Shown: positions 34,435 through 43,185, numbered from the stretch's first letter. The stretch is 64,000 nucleotides of DNA from Hymenobacter wooponensis (GCF_004745865.1 NZ_SRKZ01000007.1:235770-299769), one strand, 5' to 3'. Program-made: numbers and translations. The notes: a model not told the origin generated them from the sequence alone.

Positions 34435-35217
34435 TTATTCGTCGAAGATGCCGCCCACCATATTACCCAGCACACTGCCACTTTCCTTTCGGCTGTTGCC
34501 ACCGTTGGGCGCCAATGCTTGAATTAGCTTTTTCACCGGCATCGATTGGAGCCAGACCCGCCCTGTGCCGCGCAACGTAGCCAGTAGCAGACCTTCACCG
34601 CCAAAGATCATGGACTTCAAACCTCCGGCGCGGGCAATACTAAAATCAATGCTAGGCTCGAAGGCTACTACGCAACCCGTATCGACGCGTAGTAGCTCGT
34701 TGTTTAACTGCTTCTCAATGATAGTACCGCCGGCGTGAATAAAGGCTTTGCCATCACCCGTCAGCTTCTGCAAAATGAAGCCTTCACCAGCAAATAAGCC
34801 TGTTCCTAGCTTTTGGTTAAAGTGAATGTTCATCTTGGTGCCCCGAGCAGCAGCCAGAAATCCATCTTTCTGTACAATGAGGCCCTGCGGCAGAGTCCGC
34901 AGATCCAACGGAATGATAGTACCCGGGTACGGAGCCGAGAAAGCTACCCGACTTTTGCCGTAGCTTCCGCGGTGGGTGAAGTGCGTCATGAACAACGACT
35001 CGCCCGTGAGCAAGCGCGTGCCCGCCGAAAACAGCTTACCCATAAAGCCTTGGTCGGGCTCTGAGCCATCGCCCATTTTGGTTTCGAAGGCAATGGCTTC
35101 GTCCATGTACACCATGGCGCCAGCTTCAGCAATTACCGTTTCATTCGGGTCTAGCTCCACTTCAAGCACCTGAATGTCGTTGCCTAGAATTTTGTAATCA
35201 ACGTCGTGGGATTGCAT
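34435..35217 (-). CDS. AIM24 family (TIGR00266) protein
   Basis: The 260-residue protein follows the TIGR00266/AIM24 pattern: VDYKILGNDIQVLEVELDPNETVIAEAGAMVYMDE, then LFMTHFTHRG, GTIIPLDL, LIVQKDGFLAAARGTKMNIHFNQKLG, GLFAGEGFILQKLTGDGKAFIHAGG, LRVDTGCVVAFEPSIDFSIARAGGLKSMIFGGEGLLLATLRGTGRVWLQS. These form a pseudo-symmetric beta-sandwich. A biochemical role is not established for bacterial members. The C-terminus is Gly/Ser-rich. It is transcribed alone, with a terminator upstream at 35332. Confidence 0.9.
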   Translation of the reverse strand: MQSHDVDYKILGNDIQVLEVELDPNETVIAEAGAMVYMDEAIAFETKMGDGSEPDQGFMGKLFSAGTRLLTGESLFMTHFTHRGSYGKSRVAFSAPYPGTIIPLDLRTLPQGLIVQKDGFLAAARGTKMNIHFNQKLGTGLFAGEGFILQKLTGDGKAFIHAGGTIIEKQLNNELLRVDTGCVVAFEPSIDFSIARAGGLKSMIFGGEGLLLATLRGTGRVWLQSMPVKKLIQALAPNGGNSRKESGSVLGNMVGGIFDE

Positions 35218-35331
35218 AGTTGAGGGTAGTAGTGAATGGACCCCCCAAGTATAGTAAAACCCGCTTTCATTCGGTTAGTAATGCCACCGCAGGGAAGCAA
35301 CCACGCCATATAAGAGCGTGAGCTTAAAAAC

Positions 35332-35389
35332 ATGCCCTGCTACGCAAGTGTCGCAAGCTAGCTCACGAGACACTCACACAGCAGGGCAT
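35332..35389 (-). terminator. Rho-independent terminator for the charged protein gene
   Basis: ATGCCCTGCT (35332-35341) pairs with AGCAGGGCAT (35380-35389). Read on the minus strand the stem is followed by GTTTTTAAG, as expected for termination of the gene at 35412-35786. Confidence 0.7.
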
Positions 35390-35411
35390 TTGAAAGCTGC
35401 TTATAGTAAGC

Positions 35412-35786
35412 TTACTCGTCGTCTTCAGTCGTCTTCTCCAAGTCCTCGTCGGGTTCAGCTTCCGCTTTGGGGCCTTTTTTCTTGGCCTCCTTGCTGGTGC
35501 GGCGCATAAAGTCCTCATCAGACTCTTCGGGCTCTTGGGCACCTTCTTCCAGTGGGAAATCTTCTTCCTCTTCGTCTTTCTCCCCAAACTGGCCATCACG
35601 GTTCACCAGCTTCTTATCGCGCACGTGGCGGTTCAAAAAGTGGTTAATGTCTTCTATGGAATAGTTCGAGGTGATTTCACCCAGCGGATTTACTTTAATC
35701 TCGAAGCCTTCTAGCTCCTTATGCACCCGGGCTTTCTTCTCGGGGTCGTTCTTTTTCTTTTTCGGATTAACGGGTTTCTTGGCCAT
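35412..35786 (-). CDS. Highly charged protein of unknown function
   Basis: The 124-residue protein starts with a Lys-rich stretch (MAKKPVNPKKKKNDPEKK), then has one ordered segment (FEIKVNPLGEITSNYSIEDINHFLNRHVRDKKLVNRDG), followed by an acidic and Lys-rich tail (EEEEDF, EEPEES, DEDLEKTTEDDE). The ordered part is short and helical, and the rest is predicted disordered. I do not recognise a family. It has its own terminator and is not in an operon with gltX. Confidence 0.7.
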   Translation of the reverse strand: MAKKPVNPKKKKNDPEKKARVHKELEGFEIKVNPLGEITSNYSIEDINHFLNRHVRDKKLVNRDGQFGEKDEEEEDFPLEEGAQEPEESDEDFMRRTSKEAKKKGPKAEAEPDEDLEKTTEDDE

Positions 35787-35923
35787 GATGCGGGCAGCTA
35801 AAGTCAGTTCAACAGCAAGCGACCCAGCAGATAACCAGTCGCCTTGAAAGAACTAGTACGATGCGACCTTACCGGCGGTTGACATAGTGGCCTAGAAGTC
35901 TGTTCCAATGAACGTGCAACAAC

Positions 35924-35962
35924 AAAAAAGCCCACCCAACTGAATTGTCGGATGGGCTTTTA
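35924..35962 (-). terminator. Rho-independent terminator of gltX
   Basis: AAAAGCCCA (35926-35934) pairs with TGGGCTTTT (35953-35961), with inner partial pairing. On the minus strand a T-run follows the stem, 26 bases after the gltX stop. Confidence 0.8.
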
Positions 35963-35987
35963 GTAAAGCTGTCTAGGCCAGTATGAG

Positions 35988-37529
35988 CTAAGCTGGCAGC
36001 TGGCTAATGGCCATTTCAATACGCTCAGCCGTTTCCTGAGTACCCAGAATGCTCATAATGTGCATCAGGTCGGGGCCGGCGGCGGCACCGGTTACGGCAA
36101 CGCGCAAGGCTTGCAGCACCTGCCCGATCTTAATACCCTGGCGCTCCAGCACCTGCGTGAGTAGGGCTTTGATAGCGTCCGGAGAGGCATCAGTAGCAGC
36201 GGGCAGTTCCCGGGCAAACTCAGCGAGTGCACCGGCTACCTGCGTGTTCCACTTCTTGCTGATTACCTGCTCATCATAAGCCGTGGGCCGTACAAAGAAT
36301 AGTTGCGCCTCCTTAGCCAGATCGGCAGGGAAGGTAGCGCGCTCTTTCACCAGGGCAGCAATTTGCTCGGCTTTGCCAGCGGGCACCTCTAGGCCCTGCG
36401 CCTGCAGGGCTTCCAGTAGGTACTGAGCTAACTCGCTGTCGGGCTTAGCGCGCAGGTACTGCTCGTTGTACCAGCGTACTTTATTCTGGTCGAAGCGAGC
36501 CGGTGATTTGCTTACGCGCTCAATTGAGAAGGCCTCAATCAGCTCCTCCATGGTAAAGAGCTCCTGCTGACTGCCAGGATTCCAGCCCAAGAAGGCCAGG
36601 AAGTTAATGAACGCATCGGGCAGGTAGCCACTCTCGCGGTAGCCGCTGCTCACCGTAGGCTCACCAGTTTCGGCGTCTTTACCGTGCCACTCCAGCGGAA
36701 ACACGGGGAAGCCCAACCGGTCGCCGTCGCGCTTGCTGAGCTTGCCAGTGCCATCGGGCTTGAGCAGCAGGGGCAGGTGGGCAAACTGCGGCATGGTGCT
36801 TTCCCAGCCTAAGTAACGGTACAGAAGCACGTGCAATGGTGCCGAGGGCAGCCACTCCTCACCCCGAATCACGTGGGTGATTTCCATCAGGTGGTCGTCC
36901 ACGATGTTGGCTAAGTGGTAAGTCGGCATTCCATCCGACTTCATCAGCACCTTGTCATCAATGGAAGAAGAATGCACCACTACCCAGCCGCGAATGAGGT
37001 CGTTGAAACGTACTTCTTCCTTACGGGGCACTTTTAGACGAATAACGTACTGCTCGCCGCTTTCCAGCAGTTGCTTCACTTCCTCGGCCGGCAGGGTAAG
37101 AGAGTTACGCATCTGCGCCCGCGTGATGCTGTTGTATTGCGGATTCGGAACCTTGGCGGCCGTCAGGCGGGCGCGCATGGCATCTAATTCCTCGGGTGTA
37201 TCAAAAGCGTAGTAGGCATGGCCGCTGTCAATGAGCTGCTGTGCATACTGCATGTACATGGGTTTCCGCTCGCTCTGGCGGTAGGGAGCGTGGGGGCCGC
37301 CGTTCCAGGGGCTCTCATCAAGCTCAATGCCGCACCACTCCAGGCTCTGCCGGATGTAGTCCTCGGCGCCTGGCACGAAGCGGTTTTGGTCGGTATCCTC
37401 GATGCGCAGCAACATTTTGCCGCCCAGCTTACGGGCCAACAGGTAGTTATAGAGCGCAGTGCGCACGCCGCCAATGTGCAGCGGACCGGTGGGGCTGGGT
37501 GCAAAACGTACCCGTACTTCTCTTTCCAT
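35988..37529 (-). CDS. gltX: Glutamate--tRNA ligase
   Basis: This class I aminoacyl-tRNA synthetase charges tRNA-Glu. The 513-residue protein shows the HIGH motif in FAPSPTGPLHIGGVRTALYNYLLAR, RIEDTDQ (Glu binding), VDDHLMEITHVIRGEEWLPS and the KMSKS equivalent KLSKRDG (~260). It ends with the all-helical anticodon domain (ALRVAVTGAAAGPDLMHIMSILG). It has no extra domains. The minus-strand -7 box TACCTTTG is at 37573-37580, giving a leader of ~45 bases. Confidence 0.96.
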   Translation of the reverse strand: MEREVRVRFAPSPTGPLHIGGVRTALYNYLLARKLGGKMLLRIEDTDQNRFVPGAEDYIRQSLEWCGIELDESPWNGGPHAPYRQSERKPMYMQYAQQLIDSGHAYYAFDTPEELDAMRARLTAAKVPNPQYNSITRAQMRNSLTLPAEEVKQLLESGEQYVIRLKVPRKEEVRFNDLIRGWVVVHSSSIDDKVLMKSDGMPTYHLANIVDDHLMEITHVIRGEEWLPSAPLHVLLYRYLGWESTMPQFAHLPLLLKPDGTGKLSKRDGDRLGFPVFPLEWHGKDAETGEPTVSSGYRESGYLPDAFINFLAFLGWNPGSQQELFTMEELIEAFSIERVSKSPARFDQNKVRWYNEQYLRAKPDSELAQYLLEALQAQGLEVPAGKAEQIAALVKERATFPADLAKEAQLFFVRPTAYDEQVISKKWNTQVAGALAEFARELPAATDASPDAIKALLTQVLERQGIKIGQVLQALRVAVTGAAAGPDLMHIMSILGTQETAERIEMAISQLPA

Positions 37530-37572
37530 ACAAACAGCAGATTCGCGGCCGGTTCAAGTCCGAAACGCGCCG

Positions 37573-37580
37573 CAAAGGTA
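37573..37580 (-). promoter_or_regulatory. -7 promoter box (TACCTTTG) for gltX
   Basis: CAAAGGTA on the plus strand reads TACCTTTG toward gltX, ~44 bases before its ATG. A -33 TTG is not clear. Confidence 0.5.
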
Positions 37581-37660
37581 GGCAATTAGCAGGGGAGGGA
37601 GAAGGATATAATAATGCCCTTCCAGCACAGCACAGCGCTCATGAGGAGGGTTATGCAGCT

Positions 37661-37698
37661 CTAGGCCAGTAACCAGTTGAAGTAGCGTACTGGCCTAG
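37661..37698. repeat. CTAGGCC hairpin between gltX and the pentapeptide gene
   Basis: CTAGGCCAGTA (37661-37671) pairs perfectly with TACTGGCCTAG (37688-37698) around a 16-base loop. It lies just beyond the pentapeptide gene stop, and is a third hairpin made of the over-represented heptamer. Confidence 0.65.
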
Positions 37699-37703
37699 GG
37701 CGC

Positions 37704-38339
37704 TTACATGATAACCAACTCATGTCTGCTCATTAGCCCTGGTAGATTAGCCAAGGCAAACCGGGCCTGTTTCAGCTCATTTACTTCCGGGTCCAGTATC
37801 ACGTGCTGCGCGGTCGTGAAGTCGGCACCGGACAAATTAGTCTGGTGAAATACTGCGCCCGATAGCTCGCAGTCAGCAAATACGGCTTGCGTTAAGTTGG
37901 CTCGGCCGAACTCAACTTCCCGAAGGGAGCAACATACAAATTGTGTATTGGGCATCGCTTTCCCAGCGAAGGACGCATAATCGAGCTGGCACTTATTGAA
38001 ATGCACGCCAAACAGAAAGTCGCGGCAGGAGTGAAATTGCAGGCCTAGTAGTTTACAACCCTCAAAGGCTACGTTTTGCAGGGCTGCATTCACGATACTG
38101 GCACCCGCCAGGTTACAGTTCTCAAACAGACAGTCGCTGAACACCCGCCCCGCAAGGTTCGCTTGCGTCAGATCAAAGTTAATAAAGTGGTATTGCTCAA
38201 ATTCCTGCTGGCCTACCAAATGCGGCGGCAGAGCCCGTTGAAGTACATGTTCAGCAGGAAAGAAATCGGGCTTTTGCAGCGCCTTCGTCGGCTTACGAGA
38301 TGGGCGACGCACTAGTCTCGGTTCTTGAAGGATAGCCAT
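37704..38339 (-). CDS. Pentapeptide repeat protein
   Basis: The 211-residue protein consists mainly of pentapeptide repeats (A/C-D/N-L/F-x-x): FINFDLTQANLAGRVFSDCLFENCNLAGASIVNAALQNVAF, FGVHFNKCQLDYASFAGKAMPNTQFVCCSLREVEFGRANLTQAVFADCELSGAVF and NLSGADF. This folds as a right-handed quadrilateral helix that mimics DNA in some members. It resembles Qnr-type proteins in outline, but the repeats alone do not justify a resistance call. The gene is preceded by, and overlaps by 28 bases, a small membrane protein gene. Confidence 0.88.
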   Translation of the reverse strand: MAILQEPRLVRRPSRKPTKALQKPDFFPAEHVLQRALPPHLVGQQEFEQYHFINFDLTQANLAGRVFSDCLFENCNLAGASIVNAALQNVAFEGCKLLGLQFHSCRDFLFGVHFNKCQLDYASFAGKAMPNTQFVCCSLREVEFGRANLTQAVFADCELSGAVFHQTNLSGADFTTAQHVILDPEVNELKQARFALANLPGLMSRHELVIM

Positions 38340-38506
38340 AGCACTAGCCCTAGCAAGCTAATCCCGATTCTAATAACCCAAGCAATAGTGTTACCCCACG
38401 TATGAATCCAGTCGAGAAAGGGAAACCGAAAATTACTCGGCAGTAGTAAAGGGGCTACCATGGCTATCAAGCCTGCCACAAACAAAAATATGCCTAATTC
38501 TCTCAT
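38312..38506 (-). CDS. Small two-helix membrane protein
   Basis: The 64-residue protein has two transmembrane segments (LGIFLFVAGLIAMVAPLLLP and TIAWVIRIGISLLGLVLWLSF) joined by FRFPFLDWIHTWGN. In layout it recalls the DUF2905 family, but the match is not certain. It overlaps the downstream pentapeptide gene start by 28 bases, suggesting translational coupling. A perfect 21-bp hairpin precedes it at 38522. Confidence 0.6.
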   Translation of the reverse strand: MRELGIFLFVAGLIAMVAPLLLPSNFRFPFLDWIHTWGNTIAWVIRIGISLLGLVLWLSFKNRD

Positions 38507-38521
38507 GAGCCGGATAAGTAA

Positions 38522-38576
38522 AAAGCGGATATACTAAGTTGACGCACTACCAACATCAACTTAGTATATCCGCTTT
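38522..38576 (-). terminator. Long perfect hairpin terminator after ridA
   Basis: Arms at 38522-38542 and 38556-38576 are perfect 21-bp complements (AAAGCGGATATACTAAGTTG and its reverse) around a 13-base loop. On the minus strand a TTTTTA follows, so it ends the ridA transcript. Confidence 0.8.
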
Positions 38577-38587
38577 GTAGTACGTTG

Positions 38588-38974
38588 TTACTGTACCGCT
38601 ATGCAGGAAATTTCCACTTGTACGTCTTTGGGGAGGTGGCTCACTTCCACAGTTTCGCGGGCAGGAGCATAGTCAGCCTCAAAGTAGCTGCCGTAAATTT
38701 CATTAATCAACCCAAAGTTGCCGAGGTCTTTCACGAAGATGCTGCACTTTACCACATTACGCAGCGTAAGGCCGGCAGCTTGTAGTACCGCTTGTATGTT
38801 ACGCATTACTTGATGCGTTTCCTGGGCCACATCCCCTTCACCTACGAGCTGCCCAGTAGTGGAGTCGAGTGCTATTTGTCCGGAAACGTAGACTGTATTG
38901 CCAGCTTGAATGGCTTGGCTATAGGGGCCGATAGGAGCAGGTGCTTGGTCGGAATAAACAACAGTATTTGCCAT
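38588..38974 (-). CDS. RidA family reactive intermediate/imine deaminase
   Basis: RidA hydrolyses reactive enamine/imine intermediates of PLP enzymes. The 128-residue protein shows the family pattern APAPIGPYSQAIQAGNTVYVSGQIALDSTTGQLV, QETHQVMRNIQAVLQAAGLTLRNVVKCSIFVKDLGNFGLINEIYGSYF and PARETVEVSHLPKDVQVEISCIAVQ with the key Arg in PARE. It is likely a trimer. It has its own terminator. Confidence 0.95.
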   Translation of the reverse strand: MANTVVYSDQAPAPIGPYSQAIQAGNTVYVSGQIALDSTTGQLVGEGDVAQETHQVMRNIQAVLQAAGLTLRNVVKCSIFVKDLGNFGLINEIYGSYFEADYAPARETVEVSHLPKDVQVEISCIAVQ

Positions 38975-39034
38975 ACGGGTGGAGAGGTTGCGAAAAGAGA
39001 AAATCTATCTTAGGCCAAAGTAAGTGGAAAATCT

Positions 39035-39715
39035 ATGCACCTGTTCATCGTTGGCGGCGAAGCGGTAGAAGCCGAGCTGCGCGCTAAGTTTGGCCTAGGC
39101 CACACCTACGACTTCTGCGAAGCCTCCGCTCCCGATCTACTCACTCGCCTGGGTGCAGCCGATGTAGGATTCGATTTGCGGGAGTGGCCGGAACTGCATT
39201 ACGAACAGCCCCGGCAACCACTCTTCTATGGCACTTGCACGAAGAGCTTGGCCCAGCTTTTCCATAAGGAAGCCCCGCCCTTCGGTGCTGTATTTGGTCT
39301 GTGTGCACTGCCAACGATGCTAAATCGTGAGCACCTAGAGGTTAGCTTATTTCGCCCTGAAGATGCTGCACAATTGGCACAGCTTTGCGCCAAACTAGGC
39401 ACACGTTTCTGCCTCGTGCCCGACCGTGTAGGCCTCTTGTCGCCGCGTTTGGTTTGCGTTTTTATTAATGAAGCGTGCTACTTGCTTCAAACAGGTGCAG
39501 CATCTGTAGCTGATATTGAGCAAACAATGAAACTGCGTCTAGGTACAGAACTAGGCCCATTTGCTTGGGCCAACAGCATAGGCCTAGGCCACGTTTATCA
39601 AACGCTAGAGGCATTGTACTACGATACTCACGAAGGCCGTTACAAGCCTTGCTCCTTGCTAAAAGCAATGTTTTTGCAAGGCCAGCACTTTAACTTGCCT
39701 GCTGAGGAAGTGTAG
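39035..39715 (+). CDS. Degenerate 3-hydroxyacyl-CoA dehydrogenase homologue
   Basis: The C-terminal half (~130-226) fits the 3-hydroxyacyl-CoA dehydrogenase C-terminal domain: DRVGLLSPRLVCVFINEACYLLQTGAASVADIEQTMKLRLGTELGPFAWANSIGLGHVYQTLEALYYDTHEGRYKPCSLL. The N-terminal half is short and starts MHLFIVGGEAV, without the GxGxxG NAD motif and without the HFFNP catalytic segment, so it should not act as a normal NAD-dependent dehydrogenase. The length (226) is well below the usual ~285. I recall similar short proteins in other Bacteroidota, so this looks like an inherited variant and not a broken gene. A terminator follows. Confidence 0.75.
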   Translation: MHLFIVGGEAVEAELRAKFGLGHTYDFCEASAPDLLTRLGAADVGFDLREWPELHYEQPRQPLFYGTCTKSLAQLFHKEAPPFGAVFGLCALPTMLNREHLEVSLFRPEDAAQLAQLCAKLGTRFCLVPDRVGLLSPRLVCVFINEACYLLQTGAASVADIEQTMKLRLGTELGPFAWANSIGLGHVYQTLEALYYDTHEGRYKPCSLLKAMFLQGQHFNLPAEEV

Positions 39716-39722
39716 AAATAAG

Positions 39723-39752
39723 AAAGCCGCTTCAGGAAACTGAAGCGGCTTT
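39723..39752 (+). terminator. Terminator with GAAA tetraloop
   Basis: AAAGCCGCTTCAG and CTGAAGCGGCTTT are perfect 13-bp arms around a GAAA loop. It lies between convergent genes and may serve glmS as well. Confidence 0.85.
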
Positions 39753-39771
39753 AACTTACTTATAATCTAAG

Positions 39772-41607
39772 CTATTCTACCGTTACCGACTTTGCCAGGT
39801 TCCGGGGCTGATCGACGTTGCAGCCGCGCAGTACAGCAATGTGGTACGACAGCAATTGCAGCGGAACAACTGAAACCAGAGGGGTCAGCACTTCACTTGT
39901 GGCAGGCACTTCAATCACGAATTCCGCCATTTGAGGAATTACGTCATCGCCTTCGGTCACCACGGCAATGATGCGGCCTTTGCGAGCCTTCACTTCCTGA
40001 ATGTTGCTCACCACCTTCTCATATGAGCTATCCTTCGTGGCAATAACCACTACCGGCATATTCTCATCAATGAGAGCAATCGGGCCGTGCTTCATTTCAG
40101 CTGCCGGATATCCTTCAGCGTGGATGTAGCTGATTTCTTTCAGTTTCAAGGCACCTTCCAGAGCTACTGGGAAATTATAGCCGCGGCCCAGATACAGGAA
40201 GTTGGAAACATCCTTGAAAATCTCTGCCATTTGCTCAATCTCCGTGTTCAACAAAAGAGCCTTCTCCACTTTAGAAGGGATATTGCTGAGCTCCATCATG
40301 AGTTCACGCAGCTTGGTGTCGGAAAGTGTGCCGCGCTTGTGGCCTACAATCATGGCTAGCAGCGTAAGCACCGTTACCTGTGCCGTAAAGGCTTTGGTCG
40401 AAGCCACCCCAATTTCAGGACCGGCGTGCGTGTAAGCACCGGCATCTGTAGCGCGAGCAATGCTGCTGCCCACCACGTTGCAAATGCCAAAGATCGTAGC
40501 GCCCTTGCTCTTGGCTAGCTCAATAGCAGCTAGCGTATCAGCCGTCTCCCCTGATTGCGAGATGGCAATCACAATGTCGCGCTCAGTAATAATGGGGTTC
40601 CGATACCGGAATTCCGAAGCGTATTCTACTTCTACGGGAATACGAGCTAAGTCCTCTAGCAGGTATTCGGCTACTAGGCCAGCATGCCAAGAAGTACCAC
40701 AGGCCACAATAATGATGCGGTCGGCCGTTACGAACTTACGCTCGTAAGCGCGTACACCACCCATGTTCAAGTGACCAGCTTCCAGCTCCAAGCGGCCGCG
40801 CATTGAGTCAAGGATAGAACGAGGCTGCTCGAAAATTTCCTTCATCATGAAGTGCTCATAGCCGCCTTTCTCAATACTATCCAGCTCCATTTCCAGCTTC
40901 TGGATATACGGCGTCTGCTGCACATCTTCTTTAGTGCGGATGTCGAGCTTGCCGTCTTTGATTACCGCAATTTCATAGTCATTAACATAGACTACTTCAT
41001 TGGTGTATTCAATGATAGGAGTGGCATCTGAAGCTAGAAAGAATTCGTCCTGACCAACACCGATAACCAATGGCGAGCCTTTGCGGGCAGCAATCAACTG
41101 GCCTGGCTCGTCTTTGCTGAGTACTACAATAGCATAGGCGCCAACAACTTCGTGGAGGGCAAGGCGCACAGCTTCTTCCAGCGTGCAGTGGTTCTGTTTC
41201 TGAATTTCCTCAATAAGGTTAACGAATACCTCCGTGTCCGTATCTGAGTGAAATTCGTGACCCTGCTGTTGCAAGTGGGTCTTTAGAGCTGCATAGTTTT
41301 CAATGATGCCATTGTGGATGATGGCAATACGCTCCGACGTGGAATAGTGGGGGTGTGCGTTTACATCGTTTGGCTCCCCGTGGGTTGCCCAACGAGTATG
41401 GCCCATACCAATGTTAGCGTGGGTGTCTTTATCAGAGATGAAAGCCTCTAGTTCGGCGACTTTCCCTTTTTTCTTGTAGACGCTAAGCTGCCCATTGAGC
41501 AAGGCTACCCCAGCTGAGTCATAACCACGGTACTCTAGGCGACGCAGGCCTTTTATAATGATGGGGCAGGCCTCACGGTGCCCAATGTAAGCGACAATTC
41601 CGCACAT
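39772..41607 (-). CDS. glmS: Glutamine--fructose-6-phosphate aminotransferase (isomerizing)
   Basis: GlmS makes glucosamine-6-phosphate for peptidoglycan and LPS. The 611-residue protein has the N-terminal Ntn glutaminase starting MCGIVAYIG (nucleophile Cys2), GHTRWATHGEPNDVNAHPH, and two SIS sugar-isomerase domains (CGTSWHAGLVAEYLLED; IAISQSGETADTLAAIELAK; GVASTKAFTAQV; LGRGYNFPVALEGALKLKE). It ends in the conserved DQPRNLAKSVTVE. No glmS ribozyme is visible. It opposes the deaminase function of the NagB fusion elsewhere in the window. Confidence 0.97.
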   Translation of the reverse strand: MCGIVAYIGHREACPIIIKGLRRLEYRGYDSAGVALLNGQLSVYKKKGKVAELEAFISDKDTHANIGMGHTRWATHGEPNDVNAHPHYSTSERIAIIHNGIIENYAALKTHLQQQGHEFHSDTDTEVFVNLIEEIQKQNHCTLEEAVRLALHEVVGAYAIVVLSKDEPGQLIAARKGSPLVIGVGQDEFFLASDATPIIEYTNEVVYVNDYEIAVIKDGKLDIRTKEDVQQTPYIQKLEMELDSIEKGGYEHFMMKEIFEQPRSILDSMRGRLELEAGHLNMGGVRAYERKFVTADRIIIVACGTSWHAGLVAEYLLEDLARIPVEVEYASEFRYRNPIITERDIVIAISQSGETADTLAAIELAKSKGATIFGICNVVGSSIARATDAGAYTHAGPEIGVASTKAFTAQVTVLTLLAMIVGHKRGTLSDTKLRELMMELSNIPSKVEKALLLNTEIEQMAEIFKDVSNFLYLGRGYNFPVALEGALKLKEISYIHAEGYPAAEMKHGPIALIDENMPVVVIATKDSSYEKVVSNIQEVKARKGRIIAVVTEGDDVIPQMAEFVIEVPATSEVLTPLVSVVPLQLLSYHIAVLRGCNVDQPRNLAKSVTVE

Positions 41608-41652
41608 AGCTGGATGGTTGTGTCAGAGCAATATTTTGAGAGAAACAAAATC

Positions 41653-41681
41653 GGGCGGCACTGGCAAAAGCCGTGCCGCCC
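41653..41681 (-). terminator. Rho-independent terminator after the DUF4270 gene
   Basis: GGGCGGCAC (41653-41661) pairs with GTGCCGCCC (41673-41681); on the minus strand GATTTTGTTT follows. Confidence 0.7.
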
Positions 41682-41712
41682 TGTTTATGCTGGCGATTTT
41701 CCGCTAGCAATA

Positions 41713-43185
41713 TTATTTAAGCTGTGAAAAGTACACCCGGAGCTTAATGCCACTGGCGTCAAGGGTTGTGCGGTTCAAGGTTAGGCTAGGGTTGTTTCTT
41801 AGGATGGGTGAAAGAATTAGCCCTGAAGGAAGCTCCCCGCCTAATCGGTTGAGTAGGTAAGATTGCAAGTAACTAGTGAGCGGTACTGTGTAGTACTGAG
41901 GCTGAGAGTAGCTAGGATAAAGCGTCGCCGCAGCCGGAGTGCCTACCGATGTAGGGGGCACTGCTCCTGTAGAGCTGTTCTCGACTTGAATCAGGCGCTC
42001 ATAATCAGTTGCACCTACCGTACGAATCAAAACTTGGTTAGCAGCATTTACTTCCTGCAAGTACACGCTACTTGCATAAGGGAATAGACCATTAGTATAC
42101 TGCTTGATTGGGATGCGAAGCTCGGCCAGACCTATATTCAGCTGCCCGTTATTTTTTAGATCGTCAAGTCCTTGAAACTCGATACGAGTGCCTAGCCCTA
42201 CACCTTCCTGTAAATAGGTCTCTCCACCAGTAGCACTAGCAGGTACCTGCTGAAAAGGAGTTGCTAGGCCACTAAGTGGCTGCGCCAGTGTAGTGGAAAT
42301 CTGGGTGAAAAACTTTGCGTCAGCAGGAAGCTGTGTCGGGTTGTTTCCGAAGTAAATGGCGTAAACGTGACGGGTGCTTACCGTCTTCCCGCTTGCTTTG
42401 CCATGGAAATAAAAGGCAAGCCTTGTATCAAAGTTTCGGCTAAAGCCTACTAGGTTATCCTCAGTTTGCGCATTGGCAGTAGGTGTTACCGCCAATCCTT
42501 TCACCACAGCATCAAGGCGCGCTTGATCAAAGCTAGCTTCATTGAGCGCTGCGAAAGCTGTAGTAGCAAAAGCTGCTGCTTGTGGGTATCGCAACAAACG
42601 CATCCGAATTACCCGATCCGGCACTCGTACCGTAATGCTATCAGTAGTACTACCAGCAACTACCTGTCGTACTGATCTGTCACGGTTTAAAACGCCTGCG
42701 AAGTCAGAAATCAACGGGCTGCCTGTGGCAACCTGCGACTGCGAATTATAGACGGTTCGTTCACCTAGCGGCTGCTGCAGTTGAAGCAGGTCTAAGCGCA
42801 ATGGCCGTGTTGCAGTACCATATACTTGATCGAAGCCCAGGCTCAATACTACAGAGTCGAGCTTAGTCTCAGTATACTTTGAAGGCAACGAATCAGATGG
42901 CATGCCAATCTGAACATTCAGAAACGACTTTGCCGTAGTAACACCAATTTTAGTGTCTGCTACTCGCCCTACAAGAAAATGATCAGCCTTAATTGTCTCT
43001 ACCGGCTGTTGCCGTACGGTGTAGGCCGTAACAGGAAAATCGCGGTAGTTAGAATTGATAGGAGATGTACCGGGTAATTCAAGCCCTAGGTCGTTGGCCT
43101 TCTCACAAGCAGTGGTGAGGCCTAGTAGGGTTCCGGAAAGGAAGGTAACCGACGCTAGTCGGATGGCGCTAGCTGGCCAGTTCAT
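41713..43185 (-). CDS. DUF4270 family lipoprotein
   Basis: The ~490-residue protein starts at the ATG at 43185 with a signal ending in the lipobox LTTAC. The mature protein has the DUF4270 features of an early NDLGLELPG then FPVTAYTVRQQPVETIKADHFLVGRVADTKIGVTTAKSFLNVQI, LDSVVLSLGFDQVYGT, alternating beta-strands and a terminal LRVYFSQLK. DUF4270 lipoproteins occur in Bacteroidota next to the truncated GT5 gene and panC, as here. The function is not established; surface or periplasmic location is likely. A 17-base overlap with the preceding gene suggests coupling. Confidence 0.85.
   Translation of the reverse strand: MNWPASAIRLASVTFLSGTLLGLTTACEKANDLGLELPGTSPINSNYRDFPVTAYTVRQQPVETIKADHFLVGRVADTKIGVTTAKSFLNVQIGMPSDSLPSKYTETKLDSVVLSLGFDQVYGTATRPLRLDLLQLQQPLGERTVYNSQSQVATGSPLISDFAGVLNRDRSVRQVVAGSTTDSITVRVPDRVIRMRLLRYPQAAAFATTAFAALNEASFDQARLDAVVKGLAVTPTANAQTEDNLVGFSRNFDTRLAFYFHGKASGKTVSTRHVYAIYFGNNPTQLPADAKFFTQISTTLAQPLSGLATPFQQVPASATGGETYLQEGVGLGTRIEFQGLDDLKNNGQLNIGLAELRIPIKQYTNGLFPYASSVYLQEVNAANQVLIRTVGATDYERLIQVENSSTGAVPPTSVGTPAAATLYPSYSQPQYYTVPLTSYLQSYLLNRLGGELPSGLILSPILRNNPSLTLNRTTLDASGIKLRVYFSQLK

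Noticed and set aside
41608..41712. glmS ribozyme or other riboswitch
   Set aside because: Upstream DNA is short and holds a plain terminator; no ribozyme core is seen.
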